A DNA stretch of 64,000 nucleotides from assembly GCA_945866125.1 (NCBI GenBank), contig CAMBFZ010000007.1, positions 73,469-137,468 of the forward strand, read 5' to 3'. Shown in pieces: positions 1-8,426 of the stretch. The notes below the pieces were generated by a model that had not been told where the DNA came from, ran no database searches, and saw only the letters and a program-made list of their open reading frames with translations. Position numbers and translations under genes: made by a program. This DNA is from Bordetella parapertussis. GTDB lineage: Bacteria; Pseudomonadota; Gammaproteobacteria; Burkholderiales; Burkholderiaceae_D. Position 1 is the first letter of the stretch. Every line of letters starts with the position of its first letter.

Positions 1-1
1 G

Positions 2-538
2 GCCTTGAGTACGGGCTGGCGCATGAACGGCCAATGGCAACGCGTGTTGCAATTATCGACCGATGCCGGTGCGCAGATGCTCACGGTGGTGTATCAGAAT
101 GCAGGCTGGCTGCTGCGTCTGCACGATGACGTCATCAGTCTGCAAGATACGCACGTTGAAGGTGATGTCGTTCGCTTGCGACTCGATGGCAAAGCGGTCG
201 CCGGATCGGTGGTGCGCGCCGGTGAAGTGTTCCATGTCTTTCATGGTGCCCAGCACTGGCAGCTTGTGTGGCGCGATCCGATTGCGCATGCCGGCGAGGC
301 CGAAGTCGAAGGCGGTCGTCTGACCGCGCCCATGCCCGGCAAAATCGTGGCGCTCTTAGTCGAGGTAGGCGCAATCGTCGAGCAGGGTACGCCGCTATTG
401 ATTATGGAAGCGATGAAAATGGAGCACACCATCCATGCACCGGCCCAAGGCACGGTCGCTGAATTGCTGTATGCCGTGGGTGACCAAGTCGCCGAAGGGG
501 TGCAATTATTGTCCTTTACGGTAGTGGAGATCGCATGA
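2..538 (+). CDS. liuD: 3-methylcrotonyl-CoA carboxylase biotin-containing (alpha) subunit, C-terminal part
   Basis: This is the 3' end of a gene that begins before the window; the reading frame is open to the left edge. The last ~75 residues form a biotinyl/lipoyl domain with the motif MEAMKMEH, and the biotinylated lysine is codon 416-418. Family knowledge: this domain carries CO2 on biotin between the carboxylase half-reactions. The alpha subunit of an acyl-CoA carboxylase is inferred; the methylcrotonyl-CoA (leucine pathway) assignment rests on the next gene, HMG-CoA lyase, whose start overlaps this stop by ATGA. A propionyl- or geranyl-CoA carboxylase is less likely in this context. The biotin carboxylase domain is not visible here. 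Confidence 0.85.
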   Translation, partial: ALSTGWRMNGQWQRVLQLSTDAGAQMLTVVYQNAGWLLRLHDDVISLQDTHVEGDVVRLRLDGKAVAGSVVRAGEVFHVFHGAQHWQLVWRDPIAHAGEAEVEGGRLTAPMPGKIVALLVEVGAIVEQGTPLLIMEAMKMEHTIHAPAQGTVAELLYAVGDQVAEGVQLLSFTVVEIA

Positions 539-1449
539 GTCATTCCTTGCCTGCAGCTGTCAAAATCGTCGAAGTCGGGCCGCGCGACGGACTGCAAAAT
601 GAAAAAGAAACCATCCCTGCTGCGGTGAAAATCGCACTGGTAGATCAGCTCAGCGCTGCTGGGTTTCAAAATATTGAGGCCGCGGCTTTTGTCTCGCCAA
701 AGTGGGTGCCGCAAATGGCGAGCTCGACGGAGGTGATGGCGCACATTGTCCGTAAACACGGCGTCGTCTATTCCGCACTCGTGCCTAACCTGAAAGGCTT
801 TGAGGCTGCCCTTGCCGCGGGTGTCGATGAGGTCGTGATCTTTGGTGCGGCGTCCGAGGCCTTCTCGCAAAAAAATATCAACTGCTCGATTGCTGAATCC
901 ATCGAGCGTTTTCGTGATGTTGCCCATGCCGCCAAACAGCATGGGTTGCGTTTGCGTGGCAGCATCAGCTGCGCGTTCGGATGCCCCTATCAGGGCGCGG
1001 TGCCGGTTGAATCAGTGGTCGACGTGGTGGCGCGTCTGCGTGACTTGGGTTGCGATGAATTTGATATTGCCGACACCATCGGCGTGGCGACCGCAGTGCA
1101 AGTGCAACAAGTCTTTGCACGCGTCGCTCGTGATGCGCCTATCGAACGTTTGGCCGGACATTTTCATGACACCTATGGTCAGGCCCTGGCAAATATTTTT
1201 GCGGCTTTGGAAGTGGGTGTATCGATTTTTCATTCATCGGTTGCTGGTCTGGGTGGCTGTCCGTATGCCAAGGGTGCCACCGGTAATGTCGCCACCGAAG
1301 ATGTGCTGTACATGATGGAAGGTTTGGGTATCAAGACGGGGATTGATTTGCATGCTGTCGTGGATGCTGGTCAGTTCATCTCTCAGCATCTTGGCCGCAA
1401 ATCGACCAGTCGTGCCGGTAATGCAATCGCAGCACGTCACACTGCGTGA
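535..1449 (+). CDS. liuE: Hydroxymethylglutaryl-CoA lyase
   Basis: Cleaves HMG-CoA to acetoacetate and acetyl-CoA, the last step of leucine catabolism. The 304-residue protein is of normal family length. The N-terminal motif VEVGPRDGLQNE and the C-terminal signature GLGGCPYAKGATGN (with the active-site-loop cysteine) identify the DRE-TIM metallolyase family; FHDTYG is the metal-binding HxH-region strand. The ATG overlaps the stop of the carboxylase subunit (ATGA), so the two are translationally coupled. Cytoplasmic. I consider the family assignment secure. Confidence 0.95.
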   Translation: MSHSLPAAVKIVEVGPRDGLQNEKETIPAAVKIALVDQLSAAGFQNIEAAAFVSPKWVPQMASSTEVMAHIVRKHGVVYSALVPNLKGFEAALAAGVDEVVIFGAASEAFSQKNINCSIAESIERFRDVAHAAKQHGLRLRGSISCAFGCPYQGAVPVESVVDVVARLRDLGCDEFDIADTIGVATAVQVQQVFARVARDAPIERLAGHFHDTYGQALANIFAALEVGVSIFHSSVAGLGGCPYAKGATGNVATEDVLYMMEGLGIKTGIDLHAVVDAGQFISQHLGRKSTSRAGNAIAARHTA

Positions 1450-1465
1450 CCCTATTAGGAGTTTC

Positions 1466-1924
1466 ATGATGAGTCCGGAACTACAAGCTGGCATCTGTTT
1501 CGAATGGCAATACACGGTGCCGCAGCGTGCGACAGTGCCCGCTTTGTTTCATGACACGCCGCTGGCGTGCGATATGCCCGCCGTGATGGCAACGGGGTAT
1601 ATGGTGGGCTTGATGGAGCTCGCTTGTACGCAAGGCATCATGCCGTATGTCGATTGGCCGCATGAACAAAGTCTGGGTACCCATGTAAGCTTCTCGCATC
1701 TGGCGGCAACCCCACCGGGGATGACGCTGACCATCAAAGGGGAAGTCACTGCAGTCATTGGTAAGCGTATTCGTTTTAAAGTCGAAGCATGGGACGGGCT
1801 CGATAAAATTAGTGAAGGTGAGCATGAGCGATGCCTGATTACCCCGGAAAAATTTCATCTCCGGCTGGCCGACAAAATCGCTCGTGCTGGTTTGTGCGTT
1901 GATGATCCAATGCCTGCATCATGA
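1466..1924 (+). CDS. Hotdog-fold thioesterase-like protein (FlK-like)
   Basis: A 152-residue protein that looks like a single hotdog-fold acyl-CoA thioesterase of the fluoroacetyl-CoA thioesterase-like type. Visible features are a conserved core (VMATGYMVGLMELAC), the strand GTHVSFSHLAATPPG and a C-terminal strand IRFKVEAWD. The start at ATG 1466 follows TAGGAG with a short spacer; an in-frame upstream start at 1343 would run into the lyase gene and is rejected. It lies 16 bp after the lyase and overlaps the following DUF1289 gene by 4 bp, so it belongs to the same operon. Substrate unknown; clearing of a CoA intermediate is an inference. Confidence 0.75.
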   Translation: MMSPELQAGICFEWQYTVPQRATVPALFHDTPLACDMPAVMATGYMVGLMELACTQGIMPYVDWPHEQSLGTHVSFSHLAATPPGMTLTIKGEVTAVIGKRIRFKVEAWDGLDKISEGEHERCLITPEKFHLRLADKIARAGLCVDDPMPAS

Positions 1925-2124
1925 ATCCGCACGCGTTTGATCCAACTCTGCATACCGGTCCGCTGCCGTCGCCTTGTATCAGCGTCTGTCAGATGAATCG
2001 CCTGACTGGTTTGTGTGAAGGCTGTTGGCGTACCATCGATGAGATTATCGATTGGAGCGTGGCATCAGAAGCAGAGAAATTACAGATTTGGACGGCCATC
2101 GGCAGTCGAAGTCACCCACCCTAA
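1921..2124 (+). CDS. DUF1289 small cysteine-rich protein
   Basis: A 67-residue protein with the DUF1289 pattern: SPCISVCQM followed by GLCEGCWRTIDEI, giving four cysteines likely to bind a metal or iron-sulfur centre. The function of the family is not established. The ATG overlaps the stop of the thioesterase gene (ATGA), indicating translational coupling. The C-terminal tail is short and has no other domain. Confidence 0.8.
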   Translation: MNPHAFDPTLHTGPLPSPCISVCQMNRLTGLCEGCWRTIDEIIDWSVASEAEKLQIWTAIGSRSHPP

Positions 2125-2160
2125 CCACTGCCCTCCCTACGTGTGGGCGAAAGACACAGC

Positions 2161-2619
2161 ATGCCCACGATCGACACTTCTTTTTATCAGCCAACCCAGA
2201 CCGTCACCGGACCTGCCTATAGTCCGTGGTTCAAACTGCTCGCGACAGTGACGACCATTGTGCTGATGGGGTATGGGGTTAGCGTGGCGTTGCGATTTCC
2301 GATCATGGATTATGGTTTGGGCGTGCAGCTGTTGCTGCTTTCGGCGGCGGTCTTGCTGGGTTTATCGTATTACGGATTTTTGCATTCAACCGTCACGATT
2401 GATGCCCAAGGCATCACGCAGACCTGGCTGATTAATCGGCATGTCGACTGGCGCGATGTGCGTAGCGCGAAAATGATTGGCATTCCACGCGCGGGCTGGT
2501 TGTTTCCGCCGCGGCTCGTGGTCCGCACGGGCACGTCCTACAATACCTTCAACGGCGGCACCGCAGCGCTGCTGACCGAATTTGCCAGAATATCGCTGGC
2601 CTTTCAGATGAAAAAATGA
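2161..2619 (+). CDS. Membrane protein with PH-like domain
   Basis: A 152-residue protein with two hydrophobic helices near residues 20-65, followed by a short beta-rich segment with the strand pattern of bacterial PH-type domains (ITQTWLINRHVDWRDVRSAK). I chose ATG 2161; a GTG at 2143 would add six residues and has no better ribosome site. Its last codons overlap the start of the metallo-hydrolase gene. Function unknown; such proteins are usually inner-membrane proteins without an assigned role. Confidence 0.6.
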   Translation: MPTIDTSFYQPTQTVTGPAYSPWFKLLATVTTIVLMGYGVSVALRFPIMDYGLGVQLLLLSAAVLLGLSYYGFLHSTVTIDAQGITQTWLINRHVDWRDVRSAKMIGIPRAGWLFPPRLVVRTGTSYNTFNGGTAALLTEFARISLAFQMKK

Positions 2620-3521
2620 TGCTCCCTTCTTCGATGCAGGTACTCGAGCGTGGCTGGCTTTCCTCGAACAATATTGTTTTTATCGGTGCCGATCAGACAG
2701 CGATCGTTGATACTGGCTATGCCAGTCATGCGCAGCAAACCTTGGAGCTCGTACAGCAATTGCTCAAGGGCCGTAAGCTTGACACGATTTATAACACCCA
2801 CCTGCATTCGGATCATTGCGGGGGCAATAAAATTCTGCAAGACCATTATGCGGTGCGCACCGTGGTGCCGGCAGCCGAGATGGTCAAGGTTCAGCAATGG
2901 GACCGCACGGTGCTGAGTTTTCAGGCGACCGGCCAGGCTTGCGAGCGCTTTACCGCCGAGGGCGTGATGCACGCGGGTGAGCAACTCCGGCTGGGCGATC
3001 TTGATTGGCATGTGCTGGCCGCGCCGGGTCATGATCCGCATTCGGTGGTGCTGTATTGCGAGCAGGAACGCATCTTGATTTCTGCGGATGCCTTGTGGGA
3101 AAAAGGTTTTGGTGTGATTTTTCCCGAGCTCGATGGCCGTCCGGGTTTCAAGGAAACCCGTGCCACGCTGGAGATGATTGGTGAGCTTGATGTGCGTCTG
3201 GTGATACCAGGACATGGCACGCCTTTTACCGATTTTTCGAAGGCGCTCGATATTGCGCATTCACGGCTTGATTATCTCCAGGCTGACCCTCTGCGTAATG
3301 CACAAAACGCAGTCAAAGTGCTGTTGAAATTTTTGCTGTTAGACAGAAAAAAAATCCTGCTCTCCGACGTGCCCCGCTTATTGAGCGAGATACCCCTGGT
3401 GTCGGCTGCCAATACCTACTACATCGGTTATGGCACGATTCACCTCGCCCATTGGGCCATCACCCAGCTGCGCCGCTCGGGAGCGGTGCAGGTAGAGGGA
3501 AATTATTTACTCGATTGCTAG
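2616..3521 (+). CDS. Metallo-beta-lactamase-fold hydrolase
   Basis: A 301-residue MBL-fold protein. The zinc motif HLHSDHCGG lies at about residues 62-70, and further metal ligands are plausible in AAPGHDPHSVV and the C-terminal VIPGHGTPF. Family members hydrolyse thioesters, lactones or glutathione conjugates; the substrate here cannot be read from sequence. The ATG overlaps the previous stop (ATGATG), so it is the last gene of the leucine-type operon. A role in acyl-CoA or glutathione thioester turnover is inference only. Confidence 0.85.
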   Translation: MMLPSSMQVLERGWLSSNNIVFIGADQTAIVDTGYASHAQQTLELVQQLLKGRKLDTIYNTHLHSDHCGGNKILQDHYAVRTVVPAAEMVKVQQWDRTVLSFQATGQACERFTAEGVMHAGEQLRLGDLDWHVLAAPGHDPHSVVLYCEQERILISADALWEKGFGVIFPELDGRPGFKETRATLEMIGELDVRLVIPGHGTPFTDFSKALDIAHSRLDYLQADPLRNAQNAVKVLLKFLLLDRKKILLSDVPRLLSEIPLVSAANTYYIGYGTIHLAHWAITQLRRSGAVQVEGNYLLDC

Positions 3522-3575
3522 TCGGTGCGTCGCGCAACATGGCAGCACCGATTAGTGCGACTGTTTGTTTACGCA

Positions 3576-5150
3576 TTATTTCAGCAAACTCAAGTCCGCA
3601 ATCCAGCGCATCAATCCATCCAGGCGTAGCCATAACTCCGTTGGTGAATCCGGTTCAGGCAGCCCGCGATTGTAATGCGCAAACAGCGCACGGGCATCGG
3701 CATCCATCGCGCGCTGCACGGCTTGCCAGACCGTGATGCGGCAGCCGCTTGCTTCCCTTGCGGGAGCAACGCCGATAAAGCGGTAAGGGATACCGTGCTC
3801 GCGCCATTCTCGCCTGAGGTTTTCCGCTTCTTCTCGCAGCCTGATCTGAGCGGCGGGTACGGTTAGATGCCACGCCGACCGAGTTGGATACAGGTTTTCA
3901 TTGTCGATGGCATTTAAAAATCGGGATGGCCATTGGCGAATGACGCAATCGTTGGGCGTGAGCTGAAAGCCCGATTGCAGAAAACGACGACCGATTTCCG
4001 TCGCCGCTTGCGTTTTGTCCGGCACCAGCGACAGTACCGGCGCGAGCCAGGCATGACCTAGCGCGACACCCGTGGTGGGCATAATTTGCACTTGCCCAAA
4101 ACTGTCTCTCCGTGACATCAACGCCCGTGCCTGGTCCAGTAAGGCGGCCGGATATGCCGACGGCGGTGTGGCAGTGATCTCGTCGAGTGCGTTTTGAAGG
4201 GCGCAGCGTTGCTGCAGCGTGAGGCTCGCTGGATCGGTGCCAAATAATTTTTGCGCCAGTAACAGCTCCATCAGATCGCGCAAAACGGCGGCAAAGCGTA
4301 TCTCGCTGCGCTCGACTGGCAGGGCCGTCATGATCAACGGATCAATGCGTAACTGATTTTCATGTCGGTCAAGCATCGCCGCGCCAGATGCCGGCGGGGC
4401 GGCGACGACGCTGTGCCATGGCACGGGCATCGTAAGCGCGGCGGCCAGTGCCTGCGCTGCTTCGCTGAGTATTGTCAGGCACAGCGATGGGGTCGTCGAT
4501 TGCGCGCAGACCAGCGCACAGTCTGCCAGCGCAAGACGGGCTGCATCGATCTGTGCAGCCGAGATCATCGTCACCCGAGCAGTTGTCGTCTGATGCCGCA
4601 ATGCGTCGAGCAGCGCAAAGAGCTCGTTGGTTTGTAATAGCGTACGGGTCTGACAATGGGGCGGCCCATTCGTAAAGCCATATTCCAGCTTCATTACGTC
4701 ATCGACCACGGATTCCGTGATGTAGCAGGCGAATTGCAGCGACTTTAGTGCGGCAATCAGCTGATCGATTTCCGTTGCATGCAATCGATTCAGGTGCATC
4801 TCCAACAGCGACAAAAAATAAGCGCGGCTTTCGCCGTCATCCTCCAAGCCGGGCCGTATCGAATACAGCAAGGATTCCATTGCCTCGGCCAACAAGCGCG
4901 GTGCGGCTTGCAGGCCGAGTGGCTCGGCGGTGGCATTCTGCTTCGAGATCAGCACCCGAAACGTCTTGGCAGTCTGCTGACCCGCATCAAAATAATAATT
5001 AGCCCGTGGCTGGTAGAAGCCAGTCGCCGCGGCAGTGGCCGGGCGTCGCGTACGCATCACGGGTAAGGATGGTGTCGCCGTGGAGGTGCGCGCAGAACGA
5101 GTGTTCAGGCGGACACGGTCAGTCAAACGGCGGGAAACAAGAGCACGCAT
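3576..5150 (-). CDS. Unrecognised orphan protein with Arg/Ser/Thr-rich N-terminus
   Basis: A 524-residue protein I do not recognise. The first ~50 residues are rich in Arg, Ser, Thr, Ala and Pro and look disordered. The rest is leucine- and alanine-rich and probably alpha-helical, with no transmembrane segment and no obvious catalytic motif. The start at ATG 5150 is supported by AAGGA six bases upstream; the first possible start in this frame is 18 bp further. It is divergent from the gene at 5439, which also has a Ser-rich N-terminus, and the pair shares a 288-bp intergenic region. A secreted effector-like role is possible from N-terminal composition alone but is speculative. Confidence 0.6.
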   Translation of the reverse strand: MRALVSRRLTDRVRLNTRSARTSTATPSLPVMRTRRPATAAATGFYQPRANYYFDAGQQTAKTFRVLISKQNATAEPLGLQAAPRLLAEAMESLLYSIRPGLEDDGESRAYFLSLLEMHLNRLHATEIDQLIAALKSLQFACYITESVVDDVMKLEYGFTNGPPHCQTRTLLQTNELFALLDALRHQTTTARVTMISAAQIDAARLALADCALVCAQSTTPSLCLTILSEAAQALAAALTMPVPWHSVVAAPPASGAAMLDRHENQLRIDPLIMTALPVERSEIRFAAVLRDLMELLLAQKLFGTDPASLTLQQRCALQNALDEITATPPSAYPAALLDQARALMSRRDSFGQVQIMPTTGVALGHAWLAPVLSLVPDKTQAATEIGRRFLQSGFQLTPNDCVIRQWPSRFLNAIDNENLYPTRSAWHLTVPAAQIRLREEAENLRREWREHGIPYRFIGVAPAREASGCRITVWQAVQRAMDADARALFAHYNRGLPEPDSPTELWLRLDGLMRWIADLSLLK

Positions 5151-5438
5151 TAGCGATCCTTTCATCAAAAGCCTGGCGTCAAATTGGCGTCTTCAGATAG
5201 GTGCAATGTCGCGTGTGATCGATCTGCATGAAGGGGTTCGCTGCATTTGATCCATCACAAATTTGGCCCGGATAGGGTGCGCTGATCAATAGGGTGATGG
5301 GAAGGTGCGCAGCTTGTGTCGATGCCGAACCAAAGGCGGTATTTTGTAACCGATAAACGAGCATTTTGATAAGTTTTGTATCGATCAACACCATGCTTAC
5401 CTCGGTATTGCCTTTAATTTTTTTGGGAGAAAACAATC

Positions 5439-6200
5439 ATGAAACCAGTTGACTCATCACTTAATACATCAACAACACACCAAACGATTGCTTCAGAAAG
5501 GGCAGAAAACGCCAATTCATCAAGCTCGTCAGCGGCAGGCGAGCCGAGTATGCGTTCAAGGGCGCGAAACGCCACCCGGTCTGACCAAATGGTCTCTGCA
5601 GCGCAAATCAAACGATGGGTCGACCTCGGAAGCCGGATTGCACGGGACGCGTTGGCGGTTCCAGGGACACAGATGCCGATGGACAAGGAGGAACTTATCG
5701 CCTATTCCAAGCAGTCGTTTAGTGCAGCGGATATTCGTCCCATTCCGCGTACCTGGCGGGCAGATATGGTGAGTAGTGAAATGATGTGGGATTGGTCGCA
5801 GAAGGTGACTGCGCCGCATCAGGCACTCTATGCGGAGCAAGGCATGAAAGCCTATGCCGCCGCTGTGATGGCAACAATCTTTCGGGGCAATCAGGTGGTG
5901 GCGTGGAATTTGCCAGCAATTATGCTCAATCTTTGTGTGGTGGTTGATGCGCAGATCATCAAACAAACCCTTAATTTGGGCCTATCCGACGAGCAGCAGA
6001 GTGACCTGCGGGAACGTATTGCCGGTGCCTTTCTTGTCGGCCGCATCCTTATTCCCTATTTGCGACCCGACGCGGTGCGCACCAGCGAGCCGACACAGCG
6101 CATGTCGGCGGTGGACGGCGCCTTATTTGCTGCGAGCAGCGCGCATTGGCAGCTGCTGACTCAAGAAGTGATGTACCACGGTGAACGTTATCGCTACTAG
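5439..6200 (+). CDS. Unrecognised orphan protein with Ser-rich N-terminus
   Basis: A 253-residue protein without a recognised family. Residues 1-45 are rich in Ser, Thr, Asn and Ala and probably disordered; the remainder looks like a compact alpha-helical domain. No signal peptide or clear membrane helix is seen, although a stretch around residues 155-175 is hydrophobic. GGGAGA seven bases upstream supports ATG 5439. It is transcribed away from the other orphan (3576-5150) and ends 5 bp before the convergent ligase gene. The composition recalls secreted effectors, but no secretion genes are in the window. Confidence 0.6.
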   Translation: MKPVDSSLNTSTTHQTIASERAENANSSSSSAAGEPSMRSRARNATRSDQMVSAAQIKRWVDLGSRIARDALAVPGTQMPMDKEELIAYSKQSFSAADIRPIPRTWRADMVSSEMMWDWSQKVTAPHQALYAEQGMKAYAAAVMATIFRGNQVVAWNLPAIMLNLCVVVDAQIIKQTLNLGLSDEQQSDLRERIAGAFLVGRILIPYLRPDAVRTSEPTQRMSAVDGALFAASSAHWQLLTQEVMYHGERYRY

Positions 6201-6204
6201 CGAT

Positions 6205-7458
6205 TCACTGATAGCTACGGGCGTCTTCGATGACCTTGCCGTCATTGGGGAGCGTGCCGGCTGCGACAAAGCGAACATCACCGCGCAGTTTGGTGATGTC
6301 GCGAATACTTTCCACGATGGCCGCCGATTGCGCCGCCATCGTGGCCGGATCGCTGACTTCGCAGTGCAGGGTCATCGCATCATTGGCCATTTCACCTGAG
6401 ACGACCAGGCGTGCTTTCAGGACGGCGGGATGACGGCGGACGATCTCGGCCACTTGCGATGGATGCACAAACATCGCACGGATTTTGGTAGTTTGGTCTG
6501 CCCGCCCCATCCACCCCTTGATTCGGCTGTTGGTACGACCGCAGGGCGAGATACCCGGCAAAATCGCCGACATGTCGCCGGTGGCAAACCGAATCAGCGG
6601 ATAGTGCGTGTTAAATGAAGTGATGACGACTTCGCCCACTTCGCCCTCGGGTACCGGATCGCCTGTGCCCGGGCGGACGATCTCCAGCAGCAGCGTTTCA
6701 TCCAGCAGCATCCCGGGATTTAAGACGCCATCGGTCAACGTTTCGTAAGCGATATTGCCGATGTCAGCCGAGCCATAAGTCTGCAGTACATGGCGCACGC
6801 CATGTTCCTGTAGCCAGTTGCGCAGCGAAGGCGGCAGCGCCTCGGCACCCACCAGGGCTTTCGACACGTTGCTGATGTCGGCGCCCATCTCCAGCGCTTT
6901 TTCAATAATAATTTTTAAAAACGAAGGCGTGCCGGCGTACACGCTTGGACGCAGCAATTGCATGGCTTGCACCTGCATCTCGGTCTGGCCACTGCCGGCC
7001 GGTATCACCGGGCAGCGGAGGGCGGCTGCGCCACCTTCGACCATTAGACCGGCGGGCGTGAAATGATAAGCAAAGCAATTTTGAATGATCTCACCGCTGC
7101 GCACGCCCAGCGCATGGAAAGCACGCGCGTAGCGCCAGTAATCTTCGCCGCGCCCTTCGGGATCAAAGATCGGGCCGGGCGACATGAAGATACGGCTTAG
7201 CTGCGCCGTCGGTGTGCTGTTGAGTCCACCAAACGGCAGCGCCGCTTGTTGCAATTCTTTGAGATCGGATTTGCGGGTGACCGGCAGTTGCGCGAGTGCG
7301 CCGCGCGAGGTGAGATCACCTGCCGCAACGCCGCGCAAAATACCTGCCCATCCGGGCGCAGCCTGCGCTTGCCGCACGAGTGCAGGGAGCGCTGTGAGCA
7401 AGTCGTGTTCGCGCACAGCGGGGTCGCGTGCTTCGAGTGCGTCGAATAAATCAGCCAT
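6205..7458 (-). CDS. Phenylacetate-CoA ligase family (AMP-forming) protein
   Basis: A 417-residue adenylate-forming enzyme of the PaaK type, shorter than FadD-type ligases. Supporting features are the N-terminal pattern LPVTRKSDLKELQ, a TYGSADIG core that corresponds to the adenylation motif, and the C-terminal segment GRADQTTKIRAMFVHPSQV. ATG 7458 is chosen because AGGA lies five bases before it. It is the last gene of the minus-strand operon beginning with the acyl-CoA synthetase at 14573. Likely activates an aromatic or other carboxylic acid imported by the neighbouring Liv-type transporter; the substrate is inferred from context only. Confidence 0.8.
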   Translation of the reverse strand: MADLFDALEARDPAVREHDLLTALPALVRQAQAAPGWAGILRGVAAGDLTSRGALAQLPVTRKSDLKELQQAALPFGGLNSTPTAQLSRIFMSPGPIFDPEGRGEDYWRYARAFHALGVRSGEIIQNCFAYHFTPAGLMVEGGAAALRCPVIPAGSGQTEMQVQAMQLLRPSVYAGTPSFLKIIIEKALEMGADISNVSKALVGAEALPPSLRNWLQEHGVRHVLQTYGSADIGNIAYETLTDGVLNPGMLLDETLLLEIVRPGTGDPVPEGEVGEVVITSFNTHYPLIRFATGDMSAILPGISPCGRTNSRIKGWMGRADQTTKIRAMFVHPSQVAEIVRRHPAVLKARLVVSGEMANDAMTLHCEVSDPATMAAQSAAIVESIRDITKLRGDVRFVAAGTLPNDGKVIEDARSYQ

Positions 7459-7487
7459 AACATCCTGCAAAAAAAGGGGGAGAAAAA

Positions 7488-8339
7488 TTAGGCCAGCCAG
7501 CGTTTGCGGCGGCGATAAAACTTCATGTCGCGAAAGCTCTTGCGGCCCGCGCCTGAGACACCAAGGTAAAACTCCTTGACGTCTTCGTTGCTGGCAAGTT
7601 CAGCGGCTTTGCCTTCCATGACCACGCGGCCATTTTCAAGGATGTAGCCAAAGTCAGCGTAGCGCAGTGCGACGGTAGTGTTTTGTTCGGCGAGCAAAAA
7701 AGACACCTGCTCGGTGCTGTTGAGATCTTTGACGATCTCAAAAATCTCTTCAACAATTTGCGGCGCCAATCCCATTGAGGGTTCGTCGAGCAAAATCATC
7801 GAGGGCTTGGCCATGAGGGCGCGACCGATTGCGCACATCTGCTGCTCACCGCCAGAGGTATAGCCGGCCTGCGAACTACGGCGCTGCTTCAAACGCGGGA
7901 AGTAGTGATACACCTTCTCGAGCGCCTCTTTCAATTCGCTGCGGCTGATGTTGCGCGTGTAGGCACCGGTTAATAAATTTTCTTCAATCGTCAGATGGCC
8001 GAAGCAATGCCGGCCTTCCATCACTTGCGACAGACCGCGCTTGACCAAGGCATTGGGCGTCATCTGATCGATACGCTCACCCTTGAATTCAACGCTACCC
8101 TTGGTGACATCACCACGCTCACCACGCAAGAGCGTCGAAATCGATTTGAGTGTGGTGGACTTACCAGCACCGTTGGCACCCATGAGCGCAACGATTTTCC
8201 CTTTTGGAACCGACAGTGAGACGCCTTTCAACACCAGAATCACATGGTCATAAATGACTTCGATATTGTTGACAGCAAGGATGGCTTCAGTTGCGGTCGT
8301 GGCAGTCGTGGCAGTCGTGGCGTTCATGGCAGAGTGCAT
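7488..8339 (-). CDS. ABC transporter ATP-binding protein, LivF type
   Basis: A 283-residue ATPase of a branched-chain amino-acid-type (HAAT) importer. Walker A is GANGAGKST, the signature region reads TSGGEQQM, and Walker B is MILLDEPSMGLAPQ. The N-terminus contains a short Thr/Ala repeat encoded by a 9-bp tandem repeat. The start is uncertain between ATG 8339 and ATG 8327; neither has a strong ribosome site. It couples with the LivG-type ATPase at 11806-12618 to drive the permease pair. The C-terminal ~45 residues extend past the usual LivF end (about 235 residues) and are basic. Confidence 0.85.
   Translation of the reverse strand: MHSAMNATTATTATTATEAILAVNNIEVIYDHVILVLKGVSLSVPKGKIVALMGANGAGKSTTLKSISTLLRGERGDVTKGSVEFKGERIDQMTPNALVKRGLSQVMEGRHCFGHLTIEENLLTGAYTRNISRSELKEALEKVYHYFPRLKQRRSSQAGYTSGGEQQMCAIGRALMAKPSMILLDEPSMGLAPQIVEEIFEIVKDLNSTEQVSFLLAEQNTTVALRYADFGYILENGRVVMEGKAAELASNEDVKEFYLGVSGAGRKSFRDMKFYRRRKRWLA
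8286..8325. repeat. 9-bp tandem microsatellite in the livF-type gene
   Basis: About three near-perfect copies of the unit gtcgtggca (plus-strand reading) lie in the 5' end of the ATPase gene and encode an alternating Thr/Ala tract. Unit length is a multiple of three, so copy-number change would not shift the frame. Confidence 0.6.
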
Positions 8340-8376
8340 TTTCAATACGGTCAAAGTGAGGGGCGTCGCGTCGTCC

Positions 8377-8418
8377 AGGTCACTGTCACCCCAACCCAAG
8401 CCGGAGCGACAGTGACCT
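8377..8418 (-). promoter_or_regulatory. Intercistronic hairpin between the livK- and livF-type genes
   Basis: Arms 8377-8387 and 8408-8418 are perfect 11-bp inverted complements (AGGTCACTGTC / GACAGTGACCT) with a 20-nt loop. It begins about 9 bases after the binding-protein stop and has no T-run, so it is not a classical terminator. By analogy with other binding-protein operons, it may stabilise upstream mRNA or partly terminate transcription and so favour the binding protein over the ATPase; that role is inferred. Confidence 0.55.
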
Positions 8419-8426
8419 TGGCCGGT

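Noticed and set aside
241..942. Long minus-strand frame opposite the carboxylase and HMG-CoA lyase genes
   Set aside because: It is antisense to two well-supported genes, crosses their boundary and has no recognisable motif.
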